NCBI GenBank assembly: GCA_016218085.1
Contig: JACREY010000008.1
Span: 124,001-188,000 of the forward strand
Length of the DNA stretch: 64,000 nucleotides
From: Ignavibacteriota bacterium
GTDB taxonomy: Bacteria > Bacteroidota > Ignavibacteria > Tepidaquicellales > Tepidaquicellaceae
Direction of reading: 5' to 3'
This document shows, one piece after another, positions 37,013 to 47,718 of this stretch. The notes under the pieces were generated by a model. That model ran no database searches. It was not told where the DNA came from and saw nothing but the letters and a program-made list of their open reading frames with translations. Made by a program: the position numbers and the translations under genes. Within the stretch, counting starts at the first letter, position 1. Each line of letters begins with the position of its first letter.

Positions 37013-37894
37013 TTATATTTTAACCAGTTTTACGTTAAATTTCATATCTTCAAGTGTTTTTCTTACATCGTACGTTTCATATTCATTTTTAAAATTTCCT
37101 ACAAATATTCTCAGACTGGTCGAGTCTTTGTCATTTATCTGAACAATGAAAACAGTATCAAAATTTTCAGACTCAATTTTACCAATTAGTTCGTCTATAT
37201 CGTTAAATTCGGATTGAACTTCAAGTGTATATCCCTTAAGGTTACGTATCTTATGGGTTATATCAAAGTAGTTGTGTTCGTTGGCAACCGGATTTTCCGG
37301 TATGTCATTTTCAGAATCGGCTGTAAAAGCTTTAATTTTTACCTTTTTGAGGGTGTTTATTATCTTTTCGATATTAAACTTCTCAAGTTCCCGTGCTTTG
37401 GCAAGTTCCATATAAATGCGGGAATTTGGTGGAAATACATCTTCAAAAAGATTAATAGGTTTCGAAGCCTCGCTTAGTTCAGGTTCTGATTTCTCTATAG
37501 GTTGAGCTATCTCAATTCTGACTTTGGCTAAGCCTCCCATTTCCAGTTCCTTTTTAGCAGCCATGGATAAGTCAATTATCCTTCCACGTGCGTAAGGACC
37601 TCTGTCATTTATTCTGACAGTTGTTGTTTTTCCGTTTTCGAGGTTGGTTACCAGTAGAATTGTACCAAATGGCAAGGTCTTGTGAGCTGCTGTTAGCTCA
37701 TGAGTGTCGAATTTTTCTCCACTCGCGGTTTTTCTGCCGTGAAAACCGGGACCGTACCAGGATGCAATTCCTTCCTCATAGTATTCGGAATAACTGCCGG
37801 AGGTCTGTGCATTTAACTGATTCTGTTTAACGTAACTAATTGGATTTATTAAAATTAATGTGAGTATTACCACACCTATTTTAATGTTTAGCAA
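37013..37894 (-). CDS. rlpA: RlpA-type septal lytic transglycosylase with C-terminal SPOR-like region
   Basis: RlpA cleaves denuded glycan strands at the septum. The 293-residue protein has a signal peptide (about 1-30). Its double-psi beta-barrel carries [39 protein letters not shown] and [18 protein letters not shown], with the catalytic Asp in NDRGP. A linker follows and then a SPOR-like end ([20 protein letters not shown] ... [12 protein letters not shown]). It converges with the amidase gene and has its own terminator. Confidence 0.93.
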   Translation of the reverse strand: MLNIKIGVVILTLILINPISYVKQNQLNAQTSGSYSEYYEEGIASWYGPGFHGRKTASGEKFDTHELTAAHKTLPFGTILLVTNLENGKTTTVRINDRGPYARGRIIDLSMAAKKELEMGGLAKVRIEIAQPIEKSEPELSEASKPINLFEDVFPPNSRIYMELAKARELEKFNIEKIINTLKKVKIKAFTADSENDIPENPVANEHNYFDITHKIRNLKGYTLEVQSEFNDIDELIGKIESENFDTVFIVQINDKDSTSLRIFVGNFKNEYETYDVRKTLEDMKFNVKLVKI

Positions 37895-38217
37895 TATTAC
37901 TTCTCCTGTTTATTTTATCAAAAAATCTTAATAAAATCCAATAGCACTTTTTTAGTGCTCAAAATTTTATGTAAAAGAACGTGATATATATTATTCTTTC
38001 TTACGATACTGTATAGAAAAATAAAAATATGAAGTTTGGATAAAAGAGTCAAGAGATAAACAGAAAATAATTGGAAAACTTAAAATTTTATAGTGACAAT
38101 AAATATTGTAATATCAATAATATATTTGTATTTTTATGCGAATTTATAAGTTAAAGTCCATTTTCTATGGAAAAATAACCCTTATATTATTGTATTAACA
38201 ATATATTAGTAATATTT
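37895..38217. other. 323-nt A+T-rich spacer between rlpA and the receiver/ATP-grasp gene
   Basis: No open frame or RNA gene is supported here. It should hold the rlpA promoter, read leftward. A 6-bp hairpin AGCACT/AGTGCT occurs at 37943-37959 with an all-T loop. Near 38180-38205, ATATTATTGT and ACAATATAT can pair weakly, followed by the stop of the minus-strand gene at 38218. I see nothing stronger. Confidence 0.6.
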
Positions 38218-41199
38218 CTAAGGTTTTCTGATTACTCCGATATTTTCGTGAGCATTCATTTTTATGGTTAACGGCTTCTCAAGCCTGATGTGTCTGACAA
38301 AATTCTTTTCCTCGATGGTTTTCTGTAAATGCAGCCATTTCCAATCTAATTTACTATCCTTATTATTTGTATTTACAGTAAAATAGCCGATTGAAAAGGA
38401 TGTGAGATTCTGAAAGAAATGTGAACCCTGTGAAGGTTCGACAATCATATCTTTCATTCCTGTTTCTATAATAACTTTTGCTCCGCTGATTTGGGACCAG
38501 GTTACCGGAATTCCAAGCCAGGGGTCGTGTGTGCCCCATCTGCCTACACCGATAAGAAGGTACGGCTTGCATTCATCAATCAGCTTGCTGTTAAACTGAC
38601 TGACTTCCATTGCTACTTCGCGGCTTTTTGACCTTTCAAAATTATTAACATCAACGTAAACAATATCATATAAATCTTTTATAATTCCGTTTCCAAGTAC
38701 TTCATTACTCTTGCATAGAAGTTTGCTTTTAGGAATTTCATCAAAACTAAGCTCATCATCTTCACGACTGACAACCAGCGGCCTCATTTGAAGCACTCCG
38801 AAATGCTTCTTTTCACCGGGAGCAGCAGACATATTCACAGCAAATTCGATTTCCACAGAAGAACCCATACCCCAGCTTCCCAGGTCAAGAAGAAGTTCAA
38901 GTATCTGAGGAAGCGGGAATACCTTATTTTTTAAAACAGGTGCAAAGGTAATAAGTCTGATTCCTGGTCTTGATATGCCGTCATAAACAGCATCGTTTTC
39001 ACTGGAGTATGTTGAACCAACATAATTTAGTGTTCCGTCTTCCTCAGCAGTTTTAACACCATACTTTTTAATATATTCTTCCTGAATAATCACATTTGAA
39101 TTTTCCAGATTTTTTACTGTGTTCAGATCCAGTGCAAAAAACTCCTGCTGACTGCTTTTCAGAGCTTCTTTGGCATTATGAAGCTGAATCAGATGCGTAG
39201 GATATTTGGGGCAGAATCTTATCGATTTTCCTCCTTCGGCTACTGTTTTTCCCAGACCTAAAGCTACCGATATTATCCCATCGTTTGGTTTAATCGGAGG
39301 AATTGGGTAGAAATTATGTGTTTTGGCAACTCCTGCAAAATCAGGATAAAATCTGCCGTTATGTACGGAACCAACCATCTTTTGAATTATAACTGCCATC
39401 TTTTCTTCTTCTAGTCGATAGTTCGTTATTTTTATATAGTCTTTCGAATTGTTATAAAACGTCGAGGCATAAACCAGAATTATTGTATTTATTAAATCCG
39501 CCAGCCTCAGCACCTTGTTCTCGTTATTATTCGGAATCATATATGTTTCATATACACCTGCGAATGGATGATACTGGGAATCTTCGAGCAGGCTTGATGA
39601 ACGAACAGAAAGCGGCTCTTTTATCAATTCAAGAAAATCCCTCAGCTGGTTTAGAGTTTCTTCCGGAAATTTTTTCGCCTCCAGAAACTTTGCCTTTACT
39701 TCCTGGTCATCACTGCAGTTCAGCGCAAAACTTCTTAAATCGTTTTCATCGAGAAACTGGTCAAACACATCGGTGCCGATAACCACACCGGCTGGAATTC
39801 CGATATAAATCCCCTCGAATTTATCACTGACTTCGTAATTATATATAAGTTTATTCAGAAAACTGAGTCCTCTGGCCTTACCACCCAGAGACCCACCGCC
39901 TATTCTGGCGAAGCTGTAAGTCGGGTCAAATGTGTCTTTGTGAAAATCTGTAATGGTCCCTTTTTGCCTGAGCTTTCTGTAATCACGCAAAGATTTTATC
40001 AGGTATGCCCTGATTTCTTCAATTGATTCGAAATCGTTTACCTGCTGAGGTCTGAGTTTTTCTGCAAGCCAGAATTCCGTTCTTGCCTTTAACCAGTTTG
40101 AAAAATGATTTCTTTCACTGTGATACTTAAGGCTATCATGTGAAAGAACCTTTAATGTTTTTTCAAGCGAGATGAGGTCTGTTGCCCTTGATATTTCCTC
40201 ACCGCCCGGTTTTCTGAAAACAAAATCACCGAATGAGAAATTATTAATCATAAATTCCCTCAGTTCCTGCAGGAGAGTAGGGGAGTTTTTCAGAAGGAAT
40301 GAAGCACCTATTTTTTTTGCTTCCGATTCGTTTGAAGATTCCGATGACTGCAGAAGAATTGGGATGTCAGTATATCTTTTTTTAACTTCACGGGCGAATT
40401 CAAGACCTGCCCTGGGGTCTGACTTGCCTTTGTGACTGAAATCTATATCCGATATAACTCCGAGAATACACTCATCATATTTTTCGAAATAGCTCCACGC
40501 CTCCTCAAAAGTGCTGCAAAGCAGAATTTTCGGCCTGGCGCGCATTCTCAGATATTTATGGGATAGGTTTATGCCTTCCGAAGTAAGTCTGTTTGACTGT
40601 TTTATGACTTCGGTGTATATAATCGGCAGGAAAGAAGAATAGCTTCTTATGTCATCTTCGATTACTATTATGGACTGAACCCCGATTGATTCTGTGTCGT
40701 GGTGGACATTCAGCCTGTCTTCGAGAAATTTTATCATTCCTATTAAAAGCCGGTAATCTCCCTGCCATAGAAAAACTTTTTCAAATACCTGTGTATCATG
40801 CCTTATAATGAGGTCATGAAGCTCTGCATTATCGAATGCAAGCAAAACTACAGGTATATCAAGATTCATTTCCTTCAGTTTTTTAGCAAACCTTACCGGG
40901 TGCATATCTTCAGTATGAAGTGTAATTATTACCATATCATATTTCTTCTCTCCCTGAAGTATATCGATTGCGTCATTTGCTCTGGAAACTCTGGTAATTT
41001 CAGGAGAATGGCTGAGCCTTAATCCTGCGTATTCCTTTCTGATAAGTTCATACAGTCTTCCGTCTTCTTCTATAAGGTATAAATCGTAAAGACTCGAAAC
41101 CAGCAGAACATCGGCAATCCTGTGCCGCATAAGGTTTTGAAAGCTTTGTATTCGCATTCCGTATCCGTGTTCAATCCAGTTGCTGTCGTAATTTTGCAT
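38218..41199 (-). CDS. Two receiver-like domains fused to a PEP-synthase/PPDK-type ATP-grasp domain
   Basis: The 993-residue protein has no signal peptide. Residues about 28-140 look like a receiver fold but lack the phosphorylated Asp (VIITLHTEDMH at that strand). Residues about 175-330 form a second receiver with acidic IVIEDDIRS, a plausible acceptor Asp in GVISDIDFSHKG and a conserved-type Lys in FLLKNSP. A PPDK N-terminal ATP-grasp region follows: FARIGGGSLGGKARGLSFLN, PLSVRSSSLLEDSQYHPFAG and EEEKMAVIIQKMVGS. The phosphohistidine swivel domain and PEP/pyruvate barrel are missing, so it is not a full PEP synthase. A signalling or phosphotransfer role is inferred. Confidence 0.85.
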   Translation of the reverse strand: MQNYDSNWIEHGYGMRIQSFQNLMRHRIADVLLVSSLYDLYLIEEDGRLYELIRKEYAGLRLSHSPEITRVSRANDAIDILQGEKKYDMVIITLHTEDMHPVRFAKKLKEMNLDIPVVLLAFDNAELHDLIIRHDTQVFEKVFLWQGDYRLLIGMIKFLEDRLNVHHDTESIGVQSIIVIEDDIRSYSSFLPIIYTEVIKQSNRLTSEGINLSHKYLRMRARPKILLCSTFEEAWSYFEKYDECILGVISDIDFSHKGKSDPRAGLEFAREVKKRYTDIPILLQSSESSNESEAKKIGASFLLKNSPTLLQELREFMINNFSFGDFVFRKPGGEEISRATDLISLEKTLKVLSHDSLKYHSERNHFSNWLKARTEFWLAEKLRPQQVNDFESIEEIRAYLIKSLRDYRKLRQKGTITDFHKDTFDPTYSFARIGGGSLGGKARGLSFLNKLIYNYEVSDKFEGIYIGIPAGVVIGTDVFDQFLDENDLRSFALNCSDDQEVKAKFLEAKKFPEETLNQLRDFLELIKEPLSVRSSSLLEDSQYHPFAGVYETYMIPNNNENKVLRLADLINTIILVYASTFYNNSKDYIKITNYRLEEEKMAVIIQKMVGSVHNGRFYPDFAGVAKTHNFYPIPPIKPNDGIISVALGLGKTVAEGGKSIRFCPKYPTHLIQLHNAKEALKSSQQEFFALDLNTVKNLENSNVIIQEEYIKKYGVKTAEEDGTLNYVGSTYSSENDAVYDGISRPGIRLITFAPVLKNKVFPLPQILELLLDLGSWGMGSSVEIEFAVNMSAAPGEKKHFGVLQMRPLVVSREDDELSFDEIPKSKLLCKSNEVLGNGIIKDLYDIVYVDVNNFERSKSREVAMEVSQFNSKLIDECKPYLLIGVGRWGTHDPWLGIPVTWSQISGAKVIIETGMKDMIVEPSQGSHFFQNLTSFSIGYFTVNTNNKDSKLDWKWLHLQKTIEEKNFVRHIRLEKPLTIKMNAHENIGVIRKP

Positions 41200-41309
41200 A
41201 AGTGATTGAGTTTTGATAAAAATAACAAATAGGGGTGTTTAATGAAACAGATTTAAAATGCATAGGGTATATCCAATTTTATTACGCAAGAGTACAAAAA
41301 ACAACCAAT

Positions 41310-41447
41310 TTTATTAACATGAAAAAAAACACAGGGGAATATCAAATAAAGTTTGACGCTGGGAATCTATCGAGCGGAATATATTTTTATTCGTTATATG
41401 CAGATGATATTAGAATAGATAAAAAAAAATTAATATTACTAAAATAG
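41310..41447 (+). pseudogene. Remnant of a T9SS C-terminal sorting domain
   Basis: From about 41310 the frame reads FINMKKNTGEYQIKFDAGNL and then SSGIYFYSLYADDIRIDKKK before ending LILLK and TAG. This matches the last 45 residues of the sorting domains at 42790-42927 and elsewhere, including the final 'KKLILLK'. No upstream frame continues into it: the region 41200-41300 shows no cargo domain and no signal peptide. It is best read as the stump of a deleted cargo gene or a duplicated fragment, next to the intact gene at 41533. Confidence 0.75.
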
Positions 41448-41532
41448 AATTCGTAATATATTGTTAACTTTCATTAGACGAGATTATTAATTATATTTGT
41501 TTATAATATTTTTCAACTTTAAATTTAAAGTT

Positions 41533-42927
41533 ATGAAGAAAAAGTTGCTTTTCAGGTTTACCGTACCGTTTATTTTGATCGTTTTATTATTAATTGTAGT
41601 CATAGGGATAAGTTCAAAAAACACTGATATAAATTCCCAATCCGGCTGGGTTTTACAAACGAATTTGCAAAGTCAGCTTAGAGGGAGAACTATTAATGAT
41701 ATGACTTTCATAGATAGTGTAACCGGATTTGCAGTTACAAATGGTTTAAGTCAAACGGACACTTGTTTTGTATTTAAAACAACAAACGGAGGTGATAACT
41801 GGTTTGTGAATTATTGGACAAATGAGCAATATTCAAATGCATTTTATCAAATCTTTTTTCCAGATAGTAATATCGGATACATTTGCGGAGGTGGTGGAAT
41901 AGCGCTTATATGTAAAACAACGGATAGGGGAAATACCTGGGTTAAAACAAACTATATGACTACGTTACGATTTAAAGGAATGAGTTGTATCAATAAAGAC
42001 ACAGTATATGTTATAAATGATGAAAACCTAACAGGCGGTATTTTCCGCACAACAAATGGCGGAGCGAACTGGCAGAATATCTATGCCGCAGGTCAGTATA
42101 ACCCATACAATATATATATGTATAATGCGCGAATCGGATTTTACAGTGACGACAGCAGAACCTGGAAAACATCAGACGGTGGATTTAATTGGACGCAGAT
42201 AAATAATAAGGGGTATAGAGATATTCATTTCTTAGATTCAATTGTTGGGTATAGAATATCGGACAGTAATGGTTTTGGAAGGATACAAAAAACACTAAAC
42301 GGAGGAATTAATTGGACACAACAAACAACACCTAATTTACCTGGTGGATCAACTTGGAATGATTTGCTAAAATTTTATTTTATCAATAACGATACAATAT
42401 TTGCCGTAGGAAGCGTAATTGAATACATAAATCCATTAAGAGATAGAGGAATTATAAATAAAACTACTAATGGTGGTTTAAATTGGGGTTATCAGTTACC
42501 CGATACACATACGGTTCTATCTTTTCGGTATTATCATGTATATTTTAAAGAAAATAAATATGGTTGGGCATATATGACTAATGGGTATGGAGTAAGAACA
42601 ACATCCGGAGGAGACACAACTTATTACACCGGAATAAATAACCAAACAACAAATATTACAACAGATTTTGTACTTTATCAGAACTATCCGAATCCTTTTA
42701 ATACATCTACAAAAATAAAAATCCAAATGTTAAATCAAGGTTCGGCAGAAATAAAAATATTTGATATAACAGGAAAATTAATAAAAGTTTTTGTAAATCA
42801 AAATTTAAATTCAGGAGAGCATACTTTTATGTTTAACGCTGAAAATTTCGCGAGCGGTATTTATTTTTATGCTCTTTATATAAATGAAAATTTAATTGAT
42901 ACAAAAAAACTAATACTATTGAAATAG
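41533..42927 (+). CDS. T9SS-sorted protein with YCF48/BNR-type beta-propeller repeats
   Basis: The 464-residue product has an N-terminal signal or anchor (RFTVPFILIVLLLIVVIGIS). Repeats of the kind 'F.D...G.......I..TT.GG..W' follow, seen as VFKTTNGGDNWFVNYW, ICKTTDRGNTWVKTN, IFRTTNGGANWQNIY, TWKTSDGGFNWTQI and INKTTNGGLNWGYQ. The T9SS domain at about residues 378-464 includes LYQNYPNPFNTSTKIKI and FASGIYFYALYI. The start is ATG 41533; an earlier in-frame ATG at 41497 would put polar residues before the signal. It would be exported by T9SS and held at the surface. The ligand or role is unknown. Confidence 0.88.
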   Translation: MKKKLLFRFTVPFILIVLLLIVVIGISSKNTDINSQSGWVLQTNLQSQLRGRTINDMTFIDSVTGFAVTNGLSQTDTCFVFKTTNGGDNWFVNYWTNEQYSNAFYQIFFPDSNIGYICGGGGIALICKTTDRGNTWVKTNYMTTLRFKGMSCINKDTVYVINDENLTGGIFRTTNGGANWQNIYAAGQYNPYNIYMYNARIGFYSDDSRTWKTSDGGFNWTQINNKGYRDIHFLDSIVGYRISDSNGFGRIQKTLNGGINWTQQTTPNLPGGSTWNDLLKFYFINNDTIFAVGSVIEYINPLRDRGIINKTTNGGLNWGYQLPDTHTVLSFRYYHVYFKENKYGWAYMTNGYGVRTTSGGDTTYYTGINNQTTNITTDFVLYQNYPNPFNTSTKIKIQMLNQGSAEIKIFDITGKLIKVFVNQNLNSGEHTFMFNAENFASGIYFYALYINENLIDTKKLILLK

Positions 42928-42944
42928 GATTTTAATTCAGAATT

Positions 42945-43042
42945 AAAAAAAGGGCAGGTTAACCAAATAAATAATCCCTGGCAGGATTTATATAAATTGA
43001 TTTTTTCATCAATAAAGATGAAATAGTCCTGCCCTTTTTTTA
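42945..43042. other. 98-nt structured element, terminator-like with inserted stem-loops
   Basis: AAAAAAAGGGCAGG at 42945-42958 is perfectly complementary to CCTGCCCTTTTTTT at 43028-43041. Between them lie a small stem AATCC/GGATT (about 42973-42988) and a stem TTTCATC/GATGAAA with a 6-nt loop (about 43005-43024). The outer stem ends in a T-run on the plus strand and an A-run that gives T on the minus strand. It may be an unusual bidirectional terminator or a small structured RNA. It lies 18 nt after the T9SS gene stop. Confidence 0.65.
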
Positions 43043-43165
43043 TTTAAAAATAGTAATTCCTGCAATATAAATAAAGAGGTATTAATATATAAAAGAACTT
43101 ATACAGGAAAGTTGCAAAAATATTTATAAATCTAAAAAAAGATTTCTAAACTAAAACAATGAATT

Positions 43166-43783
43166 ATGAAAACTAAAAAATTTATTTATGTATTATCGGT
43201 AATATTATTTGTTCTTATTGGTTTTCGATTTATTCCTTCAAACATCGGAAAAAATAATTCTTCATCTCCTCATTCATCACCCACAGATCACCCAAACGAG
43301 TTTTTAATCGGCGCATATGATATGAAATGGGACCAATTATTCTACCTGCACAAAGACGCATTAAAATTTAATATCTGGCATAACTATGAATGGGTTGATA
43401 AAACTACTTATAATGGTGTAGAAAGATATTATCCATTTGGATGGGGTGTATTTAATTCGACCTGCGCAAGTGATTTGCTTTATAATAATATTATTGATTA
43501 TCAAAATCCGGTAAAGCAAGTAATAAAAGATAATAAAAATAACGGTTTTTGGTCTTTAATCCAGAGACCAAAAATAATGTGGATTTGCTACGGGCAAAGC
43601 AGCAAATATCAATGTGAAAATCAGCTTTCCCAGGATAATTTTGAATCATTTTATGCGTTTAATTATCACTCCGGAGGTGAAGACATAATAGATGAAGGAG
43701 TAAACGTAAGAAAGTTCACCTGCATTCCATCTGAAAATTTGGAAGGAACCGTAATTAGCGGAGTGAAAGTAAAAAACGAATAG
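43166..43783 (+). pseudogene. Giant T9SS cargo gene, N-terminal fragment (ends at in-frame TAG)
   Basis: This 205-residue fragment has a signal peptide (FIYVLSVILFVLIGFRFIPS) and then an unrecognised globular domain starting NEFLIGAYDMKWDQLFYLHK. It stops at TAG 43781-43783. The same frame continues with no further stop through 43784-46873 (SALNGQNGIYIDKYYKWFI ... then QGLGPGVRVCSI). One base change at the TAG would therefore restore a single protein with the next fragment. It has the intact start of a secreted protein and could still be expressed as a truncated product. Sequencing error is the main alternative. Confidence 0.8.
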
Positions 43784-43867
43784 AGTGCATTAAATGGACA
43801 AAATGGAATTTATATAGATAAATATTATAAGTGGTTTATTAAACCAAGAATAAAAATACCGCAAGGT

Positions 43868-46800
43868 TTGGGACCGGGGGTTAGAGTTTGTTCAATTAAA
43901 ATAATTAATTGTAAAGGTGATGAAATATTAAACGAAATAATTTATGCAGAGAATTTCATAATTCCAGGTTACAATGAGAAATTTTACAAAATAAATTATC
44001 CACATTTTCTTGAACTTGACGGAACTGCTTTAGCCGTAAGCCCTAATTTAGGAAGTTTTGATATACAGATATATTGGTATAATGAATGCGATATGTGGAT
44101 AGATTATGTGAAAGTAGAAAATGAGGTAGCAGATAAATTATTAAGTAACGATCCACAAAACAATTTTGATCCATGGATTCAGTGGGAGGCAGATAATATT
44201 GGAGGTGAAAACGGAGCATTAAGACTTAGTGTTGACGAGCCTGACTATAATATGCTTCCCTGCGTAAAATATGTTCAAGATATGATAATAAGTCAGAATT
44301 ACAAAATTTCTTTAATAGTAAATGAATATTCTTATGGTATAGATCCTTCTCAAAATAATTATTTAGATTATAGCGTTTATGAAAAAAAATTAGATGGAGC
44401 AAACTTACCTGAAGTTTTAACCGCTTCCTACCCCCAGAGGGATAAAATGGCAATACCATACAATTTGCAACCGGAGGATTATAATCCGGATAATGGATTT
44501 TTAGGAATTCGCACTTATGAAAACGTATATGAACCTGCATTACAGGATACTCTCGATAATGTATTTATTAAATGGAGTGAAAAAGGATTAAAATATGCTA
44601 AATTGCATAATAAAAATCTTTATTTCGTACCTCAGGTACATTTATATAAAACCGGTGGAATTCCAACCCTAAGAGAGCCCACAAATGAAGAAATAGAAGC
44701 TATGACGGATATAATGATTAGTTACGGAGCGAAAGGAATATTTTATTATTGCTATAACAGCTGGAATGAATTTGACAAAGCAGATTATTGCAGAGGGCTA
44801 ACCTCGTATTTAAATCCGCATACACCTTTATACAACAATGTATACGGTCAGCCAAAATGGTCTTTTATTTGTACTTTCGATGAAAAATTACAAACCTGGG
44901 GACCGACACTTATGAGCTTGCCGATTGCAAATACAAATTCATATAGTTACAGGCTTGAAGAACAAAGAAATCAACTGATATCAAATTCTTATTTTTATGG
45001 AATAACGACCTTTAAACTGGGTAATGATATACCACTATGTAATGAAGATAATGTTCCTCCGGGAGTAACTTATGATTGCCCTGACGAAAGATATCTTCAG
45101 GTAGCAACTATGAAAAACTCGGAACCAAACACAGAATATTTTATGATTGTAAACAGAAGGTGTTTTGTTGATCCCCAAGATAATAACCCGCATAAATTCG
45201 GAGCCAGATCTGTTAGAGTATTTTTTAAACCCAACCACCCGTCTTTTACCGGATTTAATAACTGGAGCATAGTAAATATCGAAAATGGCTCTGTCGTAGG
45301 TACGTTTAACAAGAATAATTACAGTTATGTTAATTTGAGTATAGAAAATGATGATTATAATGGCTGGTTTAAGCCCGGCGAAGGGAGATTATATAAAATC
45401 GTGCCAACTTATGTAAGCGGCGGTACGCTTGTATGCGATGAGAATATTCAGGGGGTAAATATTACCTGCAATAACCTTGTTACAGCAACAGATAAAAATA
45501 TAAATATTGGTTTTAGCACAACCATTAATTTTACTCAAAATGCCAGATTCGAATTTACGGGTGGAACATTCAGTTGCGGTGATGTGAATCAACCTACTCA
45601 CGAAAAAAATATTATTTTTCAAAGTCCATTAGATTGGAACGGGATTACGTTAAACTCCTGCAATCTTGTGAATATTAATTCCGCAAAATTCGAGAAAGTA
45701 AAAGGAGAACTTCAAAATACAAATTATGCACTGAAATTATTTGATTGTTTTACAATGAATATAAATAATTGCACTTTTACTAATTATCAAAATCAAAAAT
45801 CAGGTGCAATAGAATCAAATTATAACAGCACCGCAACAACAGAGCCAAATATTTATATTGCCGGGAATATTTTCGATATGAACTCAAGTGATAAAAGAGC
45901 ATTGAGCATTATGTCGTTTGCAAGCGGAAATGTACCGGTCAGAATTTATAACAATAATTTTACTTCAAATTCTAATTCTGCTACTGCGATTTATTTGTCC
46001 TTTGTAACAGGTGTCGCGGTTTGCGATAATGTTATAACGGGTTTTAATAAAGGCGCAGAGCTAATTGAAACAAATATAGATTTTTATAACAATGTAATAA
46101 CATCAGTATCGGGAAATAATTTAGCAAGAAGTGTTGATGCAACAGTCAATAGTGTGGTAAATATGTCATCAAACGGAAATTATATAACGGGCGGAAGAAA
46201 CACTTTTGACAATACTAATAATTACGCGGCAAATATTTATGTGAATAACTCGACATTTTTATTGGATTATGGAATAAATAATTTCAACATAATGCCGAAT
46301 TCAAACTCTCTGCATTTAAGTGGATATTTTCCCGGAGAAGGTACTGATGCGGTTCAATATGAAAGAAAAAACTGTTTCAAATTGAATAATTCTCCAATAG
46401 TAGAACCAAACCTACCACTCAAAGAAGTAAAATGGTTGGCTAATAATAACGATGTTGAATTTGAATTCTTTCCATATGAATGTGCAGGTAATTCATCGAA
46501 TACAGACATTGTAATCGATGTAGGTAATTACGTATTTGATACAATTCAATATAGCTCCGGTGGTACCGGTGGAGGATTTGGAAGAACACAAACGGTTTCA
46601 CCTAAAACTATTTATGATTCAGTTTGTATTTTAATGAGGCTGAGGAATTATGTTTTGGCGAAAGCAAAGTGTTACGAGTTGCTAAATTTATTTCCTGACA
46701 GCCTCCATAGTCTTAATTCAATTTCTAAACTTTATCAGCTTGCAGTAACTCTTGACACTTCATTGACAAGTGCAAATAATTGCAAAACATATTTAAACAC

Positions 46801-46873
46801 ACTTATTCTAAATCATCCGAATAATCTGCAACTAGTAAGGAAATGTAATTATTATATTAGAAATGCAAAGTGA
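43868..46873 (+). pseudogene. Giant T9SS cargo gene, middle fragment (TIM-barrel-like and beta-helix parts)
   Basis: This 1001-residue frame is in phase with the N-terminal fragment, and no signal peptide precedes it. The listed start is TTG 43868; reading really continues from 43784. Residues about 100-330 resemble a (beta/alpha)-barrel (KISLIVNEYSYGIDPSQNN, KNLYFVPQVHLYK, SYGAKGIFYYCYNSWNEF). Residues about 530-850 carry right-handed beta-helix style Asn-rich turns (FEFTGGTFSCGDV, NINNCTFTNYQNQK, VRIYNNNFTSNSNS). A TPR-like helical end follows. It runs to a TGA at 46871 that overlaps the next fragment, whose sequence continues the helical repeat. Confidence 0.8.
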
Positions 46874-47706
46874 GATTAAAAGAATACCAGTCTGCAATGG
46901 CAGGATTCCAGCAAATCATTCAGCAAAACCCCTATACATATGAAGCCTTGCTGGCAAGCTGGGATTATGCGGCGACAAATTTGCTTGACAGCTTAAACGG
47001 TCACAGTGGTGGTGTCTCCAATATCTACCCGGAAGAACAAACAATAAATGAGGTTATTATTCCTGTGGGAGCAGAAAGGGAGGACTTTATTAATGAATAT
47101 TTTGAAAAAATGGATAATAGATTATTTAATGATGATGACAAAGATAAATTCACTAAAGAAGAGAGAAAAACAATTACAGTTTCTGTCATTACCGCTCTCG
47201 ATGATTCAAAAAAGAAAGTTAAAGATAAAATTGATATACTAACTAAAAAAAGTGAAAAAGGCGAAAGTAGTGCAAAAATTGAATTGAGGGTGATGAAAAC
47301 CATTCATGAAGTTGTTAGAATAAGAAGACCAAAAACAGTTTTCGAACACATAAATGCAGTTAATAAAGATATACAAAAGTTGAATGTGGTGAGAAATGAG
47401 ACTGTAAATAATGAAACAAATGTAATACCTGAAAATTATAGTCTATCACAAAACTACCCAAACCCCTTTAACCCGGTAACTAAAATAAATTACGAACTTC
47501 CAAAAGACGGGAAAGTGAAACTCGTGATTTATGATATCCTCGGCAGGGAAGTGAAATCACTGGTTAACAATGAATTTAAGACAGCAGGTAGATATACAGT
47601 TGAATTCAATGGAACCCAATTTGCCAGCGGAGTATATTTCTATAGAATACAGGTAGAGGACGGGAAAGGATTTACAGCAGTAAAGAAGATGGTGCTTGTG
47701 AAATAA
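46870..47706 (+). pseudogene. Giant T9SS cargo gene, C-terminal fragment with sorting domain
   Basis: The 278-residue frame begins at GTG 46870, 1 nt out of phase with the preceding frame. Joining them gives NYYIRNAK-VRLKEYQSAM, a natural continuation of the helical repeat. One missing G at 46870/46871 would explain the break. The fragment holds a coiled charged region (about 60-175) and a complete T9SS sorting domain: LSQNYPNPFNPVTKINYEL, LVIYDILGREVKSLVN and FASGVYFYRIQ. It has no signal peptide of its own, so as a separate protein it could not be exported. A -1 translational frameshift is an alternative but the slippery site is poor. Confidence 0.8.
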
Positions 47707-47718
47707 TGATATTAAACC

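Noticed and set aside
41497-41532. ATG at 41497 as the start of the T9SS gene
   Set aside because: It would add a Phe/Lys stretch in front of a normal basic-plus-hydrophobic signal peptide that begins at ATG 41533.
46855-46875. Programmed -1 frameshift joining the two frames at 46870
   Set aside because: The local sequence does not match a good X XXY YYZ slippery heptamer and no strong downstream stem is evident; with a second lesion at 43781 in the same gene, decay or sequencing error is more likely.
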